64,000 bases of DNA, taken from the NCBI RefSeq assembly GCF_001571245.1, contig NZ_BCTK01000006.1, positions 682,001-746,000 of the forward strand, in the 5' to 3' direction. Shown here one piece after another: positions 35,019 through 43,364 of the stretch. How positions within the stretch are numbered: position 1 is the stretch's first letter; every line of letters begins with the position of its first letter. Position numbers and translations under genes: made by a program. Under the pieces are notes generated by a model. That model saw only the letters and a program-made list of their open reading frames with translations, was not told the origin of the DNA and did no database searches. The stretch is from Achromobacter piechaudii NBRC 102461 (GTDB taxonomy: Bacteria > Pseudomonadota > Gammaproteobacteria > Burkholderiales > Burkholderiaceae_B).

Positions 35019-36533
35019 ATGGAACTTTTCGACAACGTATTGCACGGCTTCTCGGTGGCGTTGCAGTGGGAAAACCTGCTGTGGTCGCTGTTCGGCGTGT
35101 TCATGGGCAACATGATCGGCGTGCTGCCGGGCATGGGCGTGCTGGCCGCCATTTCTATCCTGCTGCCGCTGACCTATGCGATGACCCCCGTGGCCGCATT
35201 GATGATGCTGGCCGGCATCTACTACGGCGCACAGTATGGCGGCGGCATCACCTGCATCCTGCTGAACCTGCCCGGCACGCCATCGCACGCGGTGACCTGC
35301 CTGGACGGCAATCCGCTGGCTCGCCAGGGCAAGTCCGGCTCGGCGCTGTTCATGCTGGTCATGGCCTCGTTCGTGGGCGCCAGCGTGGGCATCATCATCA
35401 TGATCCTGTTCTCGCCCTTGCTGGTTGAAGTGGCGTTCCAGTTCGGCCCGGCCGAGTATTTCTCGATGATGATGCTGGGTCTGTTCGCTGGCGCGACGCT
35501 GGCCAAGGGATCGGCCATCAAGGGCATTGCGATGGTGTTCCTGGGCCTGCTGCTGGGCGTGGTGGGCACGGACGTCAACACGGGCACCATCCGCTACGGC
35601 TTCGGCGTCATCGAACTGAGCGATGGCATTCCGCTGGTGGCGCTGGCCATGGGCCTGTTCGGCCTGGCGGACTTCTTCGCCAACGTCAATCGCATCGGCA
35701 AGGCCACGACCGTGGGCGCAGGCCCCAAGATGTCGGTGCGGCCCGAGCCGGGCGACATCAAGAAGTCGGCCATGCCGATCGCACGCGGCAGCGCCATCGG
35801 CGCGGTGCTGGGCATCCTGCCTGGCACGGGCGCGACCATTGCGTCGTTCATGTCCTACGCTGTGGAAAAGCGCGTGTCCAAGACGCCCAAGCGTTTCGGC
35901 AACGGCGCGATCGAAGGGGTGGCGGGTCCGGAAGCGGCCAACAACTCGGCCGCGCAAACCAGCTTCATCCCCACGATGAGCCTGGGCATTCCCGGCGACT
36001 CGGTGATGGCGCTGATGCTGGGCGCGCTGATCATCCACGGCATTCAGCCGGGGCCGCAGATGGTGACCGAGCACGCGGATCTGTTCTGGGGCTTGATCGC
36101 CAGCTTCTGGATCGGCAACATCATGCTGGTCGTCATGAACCTGCCGCTGATCGGCATGTGGGCGCGACTGCTGAAAGTGCCCTACAAGTACCTGTTCCCG
36201 TCCGCGCTGTTCTTTGTGTGCGTCGGCGTCTACAGCACGAACAACAATCTGTTCGACGTGGGCATGGTGCTGGTGCTGGGCCTGGTGGGCTATCTGTTCC
36301 TGAAGCTGCGGTTCTCGCCGGCTCCGCTGTTGCTGGGCTTTGTGCTGGGGCCCATGGTTGAAGAGAACTTCCGCCGTGCGCTGCTGCTGTCGCGCGGCAG
36401 CATGGGCGTGTTCATCGAGCGTCCGATCAGCGCCGGCTTCGTCTACGCCATTCTTGCGCTCGTCGTCTGGCTGGTGTTCTCGACGGTGCGTAACCGCAAG
36501 CGGGTGCGCGCGCTGGAAGAAGTGCGGGCCTGA
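35019..36533 (+). CDS. tctA: Tripartite tricarboxylate transporter large permease TctA
   Basis: 504-residue permease with about 12 helices in two inverted halves. The family signatures are MIGVLPGMGVLAAISILLPL and YYGAQYGGGITCILLNLPGT in the first half and GILPGTGATIASFMSYAVEK plus the MSLGIPGDSVMALMLGAL block in the second. It drives periplasmic carboxylate uptake by cation symport. Usually a TctC gene is in the same operon; its absence suggests use of an orphan Bug protein such as the one at 5.5-6.5 kb. A strong GC hairpin follows. Confidence 0.93.
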   Translation: MELFDNVLHGFSVALQWENLLWSLFGVFMGNMIGVLPGMGVLAAISILLPLTYAMTPVAALMMLAGIYYGAQYGGGITCILLNLPGTPSHAVTCLDGNPLARQGKSGSALFMLVMASFVGASVGIIIMILFSPLLVEVAFQFGPAEYFSMMMLGLFAGATLAKGSAIKGIAMVFLGLLLGVVGTDVNTGTIRYGFGVIELSDGIPLVALAMGLFGLADFFANVNRIGKATTVGAGPKMSVRPEPGDIKKSAMPIARGSAIGAVLGILPGTGATIASFMSYAVEKRVSKTPKRFGNGAIEGVAGPEAANNSAAQTSFIPTMSLGIPGDSVMALMLGALIIHGIQPGPQMVTEHADLFWGLIASFWIGNIMLVVMNLPLIGMWARLLKVPYKYLFPSALFFVCVGVYSTNNNLFDVGMVLVLGLVGYLFLKLRFSPAPLLLGFVLGPMVEENFRRALLLSRGSMGVFIERPISAGFVYAILALVVWLVFSTVRNRKRVRALEEVRA

Positions 36534-36564
36534 GCGCTGACCGCAACGCGGTTCAGCATTGAAC

Positions 36565-36587
36565 GGGGGGCTGCGGGCGGGCCCCCC
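36565..36587 (+). terminator. GC-rich hairpin after tctA
   Basis: GGGGGGC at 36565-36571 pairs with GCCCCCC at 36581-36587, 9-nt loop, followed by TTGTCTATT. Probable terminator of tctBA; the downstream T-content is modest. Confidence 0.6.
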
Positions 36588-36611
36588 TTGTCTATTGACG
36601 GGGAGGGTGTC

Positions 36612-37106
36612 ATGCAGCAATTGGCGCGCCATGAAGGCGGTGACAGGTCCGGCGAAACGCTGGCCGTGGTACGTGAACTTCCCTTTGTGGAGTTCATCGA
36701 ATTGCTGGAATTCAGCCACCTGCGTTTCGACCTGCCCGACAAGGGTGCGACGTCGTCGCTGGTCGGCTCGCAGGAATGGCGGCGGCAGATCGATGACGAC
36801 AGCGCGCAGCCCGGTTCGGTCTATGTCTGCACCACGCTGGATGCGCTGCACCACGCGGTGCTGGCGCCCGAGCATGCCGAATTGAAGATCGACATGCCTT
36901 GCCAAAGCCGGGTGCGCCTGCGTACCCTTTTCCGACAGCGCGCGAGCGCGTCCGCCCAGCCTTGCGTGCGAGTAGACTTGCAAGCGCTGATACGGCGCGT
37001 GCTGGTTCCGGCCAGCGCCCCGGCGCATCTTTTCGATCTGGTCAAGCACGTCGTCATGACGCGCCTGTGGGTGGAGGTGGCGCGGGTGTCGTCTCCTCGT
37101 CTCTAA
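36612..37106 (+). CDS. Hypothetical protein
   Basis: 164 residues, no signal peptide or membrane helix. Start at ATG 36612 follows GGGAGGG. The middle (LPFVEFIELLEFSHLRFDLPDKG) and the C-terminal half, RVDLQALIRRVLVPASAPAHLFDLVKHVVMTRL, look like folded alpha/beta segments. I recognise no family. It sits between tctA and the antiporter gene, 38 bp before the latter, and may be co-transcribed with it. Confidence 0.6.
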   Translation: MQQLARHEGGDRSGETLAVVRELPFVEFIELLEFSHLRFDLPDKGATSSLVGSQEWRRQIDDDSAQPGSVYVCTTLDALHHAVLAPEHAELKIDMPCQSRVRLRTLFRQRASASAQPCVRVDLQALIRRVLVPASAPAHLFDLVKHVVMTRLWVEVARVSSPRL

Positions 37107-37144
37107 CCCCGGGGCCTTTACCCCCTATGTACAGGAACTGATAC

Positions 37145-38404
37145 GTGACAGAGTCCGGTCTGGAAATCATTGCCGCCATTGTTTTCGCCGTTGCCTTGCT
37201 GCACACTTTTTCCGCGCCGATGTTTTTGCGTCTGGCGCATCGAAGCAAACGTCATGGCGGCCTGCTGCATCTGCTGGGCGAAGTCGAAGTGGTGTTCGGC
37301 TTCTGGGCGGCGATCCTGCTTGTCCTGATGGCCTTGGCCGCCTCGGGAAGCTCTGCCCTGGCCTATGCCGAATCTCGCAACTACACCGAACCCGCCTTTG
37401 TTTTCGTGGTGATGGTCATCGCGGCATCGCTGCCCGTGCTGACGGTGGTCATGCGGCTGGTCGAACGCGTCGCGCGGCTCTTGCCCGTGCGTGACCAGAC
37501 GGCCAAGGCGTGGCTGTGCCTGGCGCTGGTGCCGCTGGCCGGATCGCTCGTGACCGAGCCGGCCGCAATGACCATCGCCGCGATGATGCTGGCGCCGCAG
37601 GTGTTTCACCGCGACATGCCGGAACGGCTGAAGTATCTGGCGCTGGGCGTTCTGTTCGTCAATATTTCGATTGGCGGAACGCTGACGTCCTATGCCGCGC
37701 CGCCCGTCCTGATGGTGGCGTCCACCTGGGGATGGGACAGCGCCTTCATGTTCAGCACGTTCGGCTGGAAGGCGGCGCTGGCCGTGCTGGTCAACGCCAC
37801 GCTGGTCACCTTGCTGCTGCGCCCGCATCTGCATTCGGGCGATGTCATGTCAATGAAGAAGTCCGCCAAGCCGATGTCGGCCGTGGTCATCGCGGTGCAT
37901 CTGGCGTTCCTGGCGGCAGTCGTCCTCAGCGCGCACCATCCGATCATCTTCCTGGGACTGTTCCTCTTCTTCATCGGCTATACGCAGGCCTACAAGGCGC
38001 ATCAAAGCCCGCTCATCATCAAAGAGGCCTTGCTGGTGGGGTTTTTCCTTGCGGGCCTGGTGGTGCTGGGCGGCATGCAGCAGTGGTGGTTGCAGCCCAT
38101 CGTCAGCAGCCTGGAGCCGAACGTGCTGTTCGTTGGCGCGCTGGCGCTGACCGCGATCACCGACAACGCCGCGCTGACCTATCTGGGCTCGCTCATCGAC
38201 GGCATTTCCAGCCAGGCGCAGTACATGCTGGTGGCCGGCGCGGTGGCGGGCGGCGGGCTGACCGTCATCGCCAATGCGCCCAATCCGGCCGGCGTGGCCT
38301 TGCTGCGCGGCAGCTTCTCGAACGGCGCGGTCAGCATGACGGGGCTGTTGGCGGGCGCTGCCATCCCGACGCTGATCGCCGCGTCGTTCCTGTTCTTTCT
38401 TTGA
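37145..38404 (+). CDS. Putative Na+/H+ antiporter (ion-transporter superfamily)
   Basis: 419-residue inner-membrane protein with about 11-12 helices. The LVTEPAAMTIAAMMLAP block (about 138-154), GGTLTSYAAPPVLMVA, the re-entrant-like AITDNAALTYLG (about 338-349) and VIANAPNPAG near 378 resemble the NhaD/arsenite-permease style ion transporter superfamily, in particular the putative Na+/H+ antiporter family. Start GTG at 37145 with AGGA upstream. Function is from family only; ion specificity cannot be read. Confidence 0.8.
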   Translation: MTESGLEIIAAIVFAVALLHTFSAPMFLRLAHRSKRHGGLLHLLGEVEVVFGFWAAILLVLMALAASGSSALAYAESRNYTEPAFVFVVMVIAASLPVLTVVMRLVERVARLLPVRDQTAKAWLCLALVPLAGSLVTEPAAMTIAAMMLAPQVFHRDMPERLKYLALGVLFVNISIGGTLTSYAAPPVLMVASTWGWDSAFMFSTFGWKAALAVLVNATLVTLLLRPHLHSGDVMSMKKSAKPMSAVVIAVHLAFLAAVVLSAHHPIIFLGLFLFFIGYTQAYKAHQSPLIIKEALLVGFFLAGLVVLGGMQQWWLQPIVSSLEPNVLFVGALALTAITDNAALTYLGSLIDGISSQAQYMLVAGAVAGGGLTVIANAPNPAGVALLRGSFSNGAVSMTGLLAGAAIPTLIAASFLFFL

Positions 38405-38431
38405 CGCCTGAATGCGGGTCGCCGGACGCGG

Positions 38432-39787
38432 CTATTGGCCGCGCCGCAGCGTGACCCGCAGCCCGCGCCCGAAGTCCTGCGTGGCCTCGCGCATCGTGAA
38501 CTGGATGCGCAGGCCATGGTTGTGCGCGATACGGCGTGCAATGGACACGCCCAGCCCGCTGCCGGCCTCTTCGTGGCCCGCCGCGCGCAGGAAGCGGTCG
38601 CCCAGCCGGGGCAGGATATCGGGGGCTATGCCCGCGCCTTCGTCGTCGACGGCAATCTCGGCCGCGCCAAAGATCAGCCGCACGCGGCCATGGCGCGGAC
38701 CGTAGCGGATCGCGTTGTCCAGGAGGTTCTTGAGCAGGATGGCCAAGGCCTGTTCATCGCCCGCCATCGGTAGCGGCTGCTCGTCTGCGCCGGGCCATTC
38801 GACCGCGATGTCGACATCGCGCCGGTCGGCGATCCACAGGCAGTCTCCCACCGCCTGTTCCGCCACCGCGCGCCAATCGACAGCGCCGCCAAAATCGGCA
38901 TGATGCGCGCTGTCCAGCCGCGCCATCGTCAGCAATTGCGACACCAATCTATCCAGCCTTTCCATGCCGCGCGTGACGCTGGCCTGCGCCTGCTTGCGCT
39001 CGGCCGGGTCCTGCGTGCGCTGCACCACGTCCCACTGCGCGCGCACGGCCGCCAGCGGTGTGCGCAGCTCGTGCGCGGCGTCGGCCGTCAAGCGGCGTTC
39101 CTGTTCGATCAGCGTGCCCACTCGCGCCAGCAAGCCGTTCATGGCTTCGACCAGCACCCGCATTTCGCCGGGCACCTCGGCGGTCGGCAAGGGCGTGGCG
39201 TCATCGGGCCGGCGCCGCTCCAGTTGCACCGATAGATCGCGCACGGGCCGTATGGCTTTGCGCACGGCAAAGATAAGCAAGGCGATCAGGACGGGCAGCC
39301 CGGCCAGCCACGGCAGGATCTGGCTGGCGACGTAGGCGATGGCCAGGTCCTCGCGCTCGCCGATGCGCTGGCCCACGGCCACGCGCGTGTTGCTGTCGGG
39401 GTCGCTCAGGTAGACCAGACGCCATGGAACGCCATTGACGATGCTGTCGAAAAAGCCCTCGCGCCCAGCTTCGCGCGGGAATTGCTGCGCTTCGGCATCG
39501 AGCACCAGCGCCTCGCCCGCGCCGCGCCAGATGGCGACAGAAAGATCGCCGGGGCCGGCATCGCCGCTGTCGGAAGAAGGCGCGGTGGCCGGCAGCGGCA
39601 CCGTGGTGACGGACGGCGGAATCAATGCGGCGACGGCGATGGTCTGCTGCGCCAGCCGCAGCATGTCGGTGTCGTAGAGCTCATTGATTTCGTGCGTGGC
39701 GCGCCAGTAGGTGCCGGCGATGGTGATGAGCCACGCAAAGGGCGCGGCCAACAGCACGGCGATGATCAGCCTGCGTTGCAAGGTCAT
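38432..39787 (-). CDS. QseC/PmrB-like sensor histidine kinase
   Basis: 451-residue kinase. The N-terminal helix (IIAVLLAAPFAWLITIAGTYW), periplasmic region to about 155, second helix near 160-178 and HAMP segment lead into the H box LTADAAHELRTPLAAVRAQ (His near 245), N box LLKNLLDNAIRYGP, and G boxes DEGAGIAPDIL and GSGLGVSIARR. HAELRTPL-type H box and order match the QseC/PmrB/TctE group. It follows the response regulator with a 4-bp overlap, is convergent with the antiporter gene, and probably senses an envelope or metabolite signal for the divergent 40.6-44.8 kb operon. Confidence 0.9.
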   Translation of the reverse strand: MTLQRRLIIAVLLAAPFAWLITIAGTYWRATHEINELYDTDMLRLAQQTIAVAALIPPSVTTVPLPATAPSSDSGDAGPGDLSVAIWRGAGEALVLDAEAQQFPREAGREGFFDSIVNGVPWRLVYLSDPDSNTRVAVGQRIGEREDLAIAYVASQILPWLAGLPVLIALLIFAVRKAIRPVRDLSVQLERRRPDDATPLPTAEVPGEMRVLVEAMNGLLARVGTLIEQERRLTADAAHELRTPLAAVRAQWDVVQRTQDPAERKQAQASVTRGMERLDRLVSQLLTMARLDSAHHADFGGAVDWRAVAEQAVGDCLWIADRRDVDIAVEWPGADEQPLPMAGDEQALAILLKNLLDNAIRYGPRHGRVRLIFGAAEIAVDDEGAGIAPDILPRLGDRFLRAAGHEEAGSGLGVSIARRIAHNHGLRIQFTMREATQDFGRGLRVTLRRGQ

Positions 39788-40455
39788 GTTTCGGCATCCA
39801 CCTGGCCCAGCGCATACCCCGAGCCGCGCACCGTGCGTACGATCTTGGGATGGATCTTCTTGCGCAGATGATGCACGAAGACTTCCAGCGCGTTGCTTTC
39901 CAGTTCCGCGTCCCAGTCGTAGAGTTTGTCGCGGATGAAGTCGCGGGTCAGGACGCGATGGGGATGCGTGAGGAACAGCTCAAGCAGCAGGGCTTCGCGC
40001 GTGGTCAGGTCCACTTTCTGGCCCTTCCAATGCACTTCGTGCAGGGCAGGGTGGTAATCCAGATCGCCATGGCGCCACACCGGTTCGGGCTTGCCCGCCA
40101 CGCGCCGTGTGACCGCCCGCAGGCGCGCGGCCAATTCGTCCAGCGCAATGGGTTTGATCAGGTAGTCGTCGGCCCCGGCGTCCAGCCCCGCGATGCGGCT
40201 GTCGACGGCTTCGCGCGCGGTCAGGATGACGACGGGTACGCTGCGGCCTGCATTACGCCAGCGGGCCAACAGCGTGACGCCATCCTCAAGGGGCAGGCCC
40301 AGGTCCAGCACGACGGCGTCGTAATGGACGACGCCCATCGCATGGTCGCCCTCGCGGCTGCTGGTGAACCAGTCCACGGCATAGCCCAAAAGCCGTAGAC
40401 CGGATTTCAATCCGTCGCCGATCAGCGGATCGTCTTCAATGATGAGGATTCTCAT
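39784..40455 (-). CDS. OmpR-family response regulator, QseB/PmrA-like
   Basis: 223-residue regulator. The receiver domain (1-115) has acidic pocket EDD (7-9), phosphoacceptor D51 in VVLDLGLPLEDG and K in LIKPIALDEL. The winged-helix DNA-binding domain (about 128-220) contains LTTREALLLELFLTHPHRVLT and NALEVFVHHLRKKI, closest in style to QseB and PmrA. The intergenic region ahead of it contains a PmrA/QseB-type direct repeat. Overlaps the kinase gene by 4 bp. Confidence 0.92.
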   Translation of the reverse strand: MRILIIEDDPLIGDGLKSGLRLLGYAVDWFTSSREGDHAMGVVHYDAVVLDLGLPLEDGVTLLARWRNAGRSVPVVILTAREAVDSRIAGLDAGADDYLIKPIALDELAARLRAVTRRVAGKPEPVWRHGDLDYHPALHEVHWKGQKVDLTTREALLLELFLTHPHRVLTRDFIRDKLYDWDAELESNALEVFVHHLRKKIHPKIVRTVRGSGYALGQVDAET

Positions 40456-40501
40456 TTCTTGCCCAGGGGCCCCGTTCGAACGAGATTACCACCGCCCGCT
40501 G

Positions 40502-40518
40502 GTTAATTTGTCATTAAG
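40502..40518. promoter_or_regulatory. PmrA/QseB-type box in the divergent promoter
   Basis: GTTAAT-TTGTC-ATTAAG: two hexamers with TTAA cores at 11-bp period, matching the HTTAAD-N5-HTTAAD pattern bound by PmrA and QseB regulators except for the first base. It lies 46 bp before the response-regulator start and 63 bp before the hemolysin-family gene start, placed to control both directions. Confidence 0.6.
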
Positions 40519-40581
40519 GTTCGGACCCTAAGCTGCGCTCCATCGTTTTTGGAAACCCTGTCTGCCCGACTGGAAGCCAGC

Positions 40582-41208
40582 ATGCCGCATACCAAGCTCT
40601 TAGCCCTGCCGCCCGGACTCTCCGTGGCCTCGCCGTCCTCGACCTCGGTCGCCAGCCTGCACGTGCACGCGCCGGACGATCCGATGCGAGCGCGGATCGA
40701 ATCGTATATACGGCAGCGCTATCAGCAACGCTTCGGGGCGTCGGTGCATGAATGGCTGCCCACACTGGTCAGCGTGCAGAGGGATGGCGAGATCATGGCG
40801 GCGGCCGGCTATCGCGGCGCCGCCGATCCGCTCTTTCTGGAACGCTATCTGGCCGCGCCCATCGAAAAGTACTTGCTGGACGAGGGCGCGCCGGTCGCAC
40901 GCGGCCGGATCGTCGAAGCCGGCCAGTTCGCCGCCATCCGTCCGGGCGCGGGCCGGCTGCTGGTGCCGCTGCTGGCGCGGCATCTGCACCAGCAGGGTTT
41001 CGAATGGGCCGTCAGCACCTTGACCCGCGAACTGCATCAACGCTTCATGCGCATGGGCCTGGCGCATCAACCGCTCTGCGTGGCCACGGCAGACCATCTC
41101 AGCGAGCAGGAACGCGCGGACTGGGGCACGTATTACGCGCACGGTCCGCAGGTATTCGCCGGACGACTGCATGCCATCCTGGCGCGTTTTCCGGAGCATG
41201 CCGCATGA
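40582..41208 (+). CDS. Thermostable-hemolysin family protein (possible GNAT-type acyltransferase)
   Basis: 208-residue cytoplasmic-looking protein resembling the Vibrio delta-VPH thermostable hemolysin family; no signal peptide. The order of segments is acyltransferase-like: TLVSVQRDGEIMAAAGYRG as central strands, GRIVEAGQFAAIRPGAGRLLVPLLARHL as the E/Q strand and P-loop helix, EWAVSTLTRELHQRFMRMGL as strand 5 and helix 4 of a GNAT fold. I infer an acyl-transfer role rather than a lytic toxin. ATG 40582 follows GGAAG; a TTG 11 codons upstream is weaker. First gene of a five-gene overlapped operon. Confidence 0.75.
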   Translation: MPHTKLLALPPGLSVASPSSTSVASLHVHAPDDPMRARIESYIRQRYQQRFGASVHEWLPTLVSVQRDGEIMAAAGYRGAADPLFLERYLAAPIEKYLLDEGAPVARGRIVEAGQFAAIRPGAGRLLVPLLARHLHQQGFEWAVSTLTRELHQRFMRMGLAHQPLCVATADHLSEQERADWGTYYAHGPQVFAGRLHAILARFPEHAA

Positions 41209-42686
41209 ATACCCAGGACTTTTTCTCGCGGCTGGAAGACCCCTCGCGGGCCACGCAGCCCGCCCTGCGGACCGCCATGCAATCGCTGGATTATGCGGGG
41301 CTGGCGGCGCGCGTTGCATCGCGCGTCCAACTGCTGGCGTCTCACCGAGCGCGCGTTGTCGCCTCGTTGATGGATAACGGCGCGGACTGGATCGTCAACG
41401 ATCTTGCCTGCCTGAAGGCGGGCTTCGTGCATGTGCCCTTGCCGCTGTTCTTCTCGCCCGGACAGTGGCGCGACACATTGAACGCCGCGGGCGTCAACGT
41501 CGTCATCGGGCCGGCATCGATACAGCCCTTGTTGCAGGCCTTCGGCTTTGACGTGGTGCAGACGCTGCCCGACCTGTCCACAATGTTCCGGCGTGACGAC
41601 ACGCGGGTGTCCTTGCCCGCCCGCACCGCCAAGATCACGTTCACGTCGGGCTCGACCGGAAATCCCAAGGGGGTTTGCCTGGATGCGAGCGCCATGCTGG
41701 CGGTGGCGGCCAGCCTGGCCGAAGCCACTCGGCCGCTGGGCATACACCGCCATCTCACGGCGCTGCCCCTGCCTGTGTTGCTGGAAAACATTGCGGGCGT
41801 GTATTCGCCCTTGATCGAAGGCGCGACCGTTTGTGTGCGGCCCTTGAGCGAAGTCGGACTGCAAGGCTCGTCGCGCTTCGATCCCGCTGTGTTTCACCTT
41901 GCGCTGATCGGCTCGGACGCGCAAAGCGTCATCGTGCTGCCGCAGATGCTGCGCGCCTACTCGGCATGGTTGCACGCGACGGGCAACAAAGCCTCCGGCG
42001 CGTTGCGCTTGATGGCGGTCGGCGGCGCGGCCGTGGGCAAGGAGCTTTTGGAAAGCGCCCGCGCGGTGGGGCTGCCCGCGTATGAGGGGTATGGACTGTC
42101 GGAAGCCTGCTCGGTGCAGACCTTGAACCTGCCCGGCGCGGATTGCGCGGGCTCCTGCGGAAAGCCGCTGCCGCACGCGCGGCTGCGCGTGGCCGCCGAT
42201 GGCGAGATCGAAGTCGCGGGCGCGCATGCGCTGGGCTACCTGGGCGAACTGACCGCGCCGCGCGAATGGCTGCCGACCGGCGACCTGGGACATCTGGACG
42301 ATGCAGGCTTTCTGCACGTCCAGGGGCGCAAGAAAAACGTGCTGATCACGGGCTACGGCCGCAACGTATCGCCCGAGTGGATCGAGCTTGGCCTGACGGG
42401 CCAGCCGGCCATCGCGCAGGCGGTCGTGCTGGGCGAAGGACAGGCCCGATTGGGCGCGGTGATCTGGCCGCTGGGCGCTGCCAGCGACCAGGCCATCCAG
42501 AGCAGTATCGACCGCCTGAACGCCACGCTGCCGGACTACGCGCGGGTAGGGCCCTGGATGCGCGCCCGCGCGGAATTCAGCGCGGCCAGCGGCTTGAGCA
42601 CGCCGAACGGACGCGCGCGCCGCGCCGCCGTGGCGGACCTGCATGCCGATCTATTTTCGCGGAATTCCGCACAACCAACGGTTTGA
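41205..42686 (+). CDS. AMP-dependent acyl-CoA synthetase/ligase
   Basis: 493-residue adenylate-forming ligase. P-loop motif TFTSGSTGNPKGV, the YEGYGLSE substrate-adenylate motif, TGDLGHLDDAGFLHVQGR and KKNVLITGYGRNVSPEWIE hinge region are all intact. The usual C-terminal catalytic lysine motif (NGK) reads TPNGRARR, with Arg470 in place of Lys. It should activate a carboxylic acid as AMP-ester and possibly CoA thioester for the neighbouring acyltransferase-like and redox enzymes. ATG 41205 overlaps the preceding stop by 4 bp; the next gene starts 6 bp after its stop. Confidence 0.88.
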   Translation: MNTQDFFSRLEDPSRATQPALRTAMQSLDYAGLAARVASRVQLLASHRARVVASLMDNGADWIVNDLACLKAGFVHVPLPLFFSPGQWRDTLNAAGVNVVIGPASIQPLLQAFGFDVVQTLPDLSTMFRRDDTRVSLPARTAKITFTSGSTGNPKGVCLDASAMLAVAASLAEATRPLGIHRHLTALPLPVLLENIAGVYSPLIEGATVCVRPLSEVGLQGSSRFDPAVFHLALIGSDAQSVIVLPQMLRAYSAWLHATGNKASGALRLMAVGGAAVGKELLESARAVGLPAYEGYGLSEACSVQTLNLPGADCAGSCGKPLPHARLRVAADGEIEVAGAHALGYLGELTAPREWLPTGDLGHLDDAGFLHVQGRKKNVLITGYGRNVSPEWIELGLTGQPAIAQAVVLGEGQARLGAVIWPLGAASDQAIQSSIDRLNATLPDYARVGPWMRARAEFSAASGLSTPNGRARRAAVADLHADLFSRNSAQPTV

Positions 42687-42692
42687 ACGACC

Positions 42693-43364
42693 ATGACATT
42701 CTTCGAAAGATTGCTGCACGACACCCGCGCAGGCCGGGAATCTCTGGTGGCCACGCCCATCATCCAGGACTGCCTGCGCGGCGAGGTTTCGCGTGACGCC
42801 TACACGGCGTTCTTGCGCGAGGCTTATCACCACGTCACCCACACCGTGCCGCTGATGCGGCTGCTGCGCACGCGCATGCCCAGCCGGCTGGCATGGATGC
42901 AGGAGGCCATTGATGAGTACATCGATGAGGAAACGGGGCATGACGAGTGGATACTCAATGACCTGCGCGCGCTGGGCGACGATGCGGACGCCGTGCGCGC
43001 GGCGGGGCCGGGGCCGCAGACCGAGGTCATGGTGGCCTATGCCTACGACACGATTGCACGCAAGAACCCGCTGGGATTTTTCGGCATGGTGCACGTGCTG
43101 GAAGGCACCAGCGTTGCGCTGGCGCTGAATGCCGCCGACCAGATCCAGCGGGTGCTGGCCTTGCCGCCGTCCGCATTCAGCTACCTGCGTTCGCATGGCA
43201 CCTTGGATCAGGAACACACCGCGCATTTCGCCGACCTGATGAACCAGCTGAACGACCCCGCCGATCAGGCCGCCGTGATACACGCGGCCAATATGTTCTA
43301 TCGGCTGTATGGCGCGATCTTCCAGGCTTTGCCACGCGGCAGGGCGCAAGGGGCCGGCGCATGA
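42693..43364 (+). CDS. Haem-oxygenase-like diiron oxidase (HDO/TenA-like) protein
   Basis: 223-residue all-helical protein of the iron-containing redox enzyme family. The six ligand positions of HDO enzymes (CADD, UndA, SznF type) are recognisable by spacing: E43-x6-H50 in EAYHHVTH, E137 in HVLEGTS, and H168-x3-D172-x2-H175 in HGTLDQEH; an extra EETGHDEW (79-86) is also typical. This predicts an O2-activating diiron site able to oxidise, cleave or decarboxylate a small acid or amine. It starts 6 bp after the ligase and overlaps the SDR by 4 bp. Confidence 0.85.
   Translation: MTFFERLLHDTRAGRESLVATPIIQDCLRGEVSRDAYTAFLREAYHHVTHTVPLMRLLRTRMPSRLAWMQEAIDEYIDEETGHDEWILNDLRALGDDADAVRAAGPGPQTEVMVAYAYDTIARKNPLGFFGMVHVLEGTSVALALNAADQIQRVLALPPSAFSYLRSHGTLDQEHTAHFADLMNQLNDPADQAAVIHAANMFYRLYGAIFQALPRGRAQGAGA

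Noticed and set aside
34605..37049. 814-codon open frame on the minus strand across tctBA
   Set aside because: Its product is rich in His, Gln and Arg with no recognisable domain, and it is antisense to intact tctB and tctA. Long shadow frames are common in high-GC DNA.
40582..41208. Secreted pore-forming toxin
   Set aside because: The family name suggests it, but there is no signal peptide or hydrophobic hairpin, and operon partners are metabolic enzymes.
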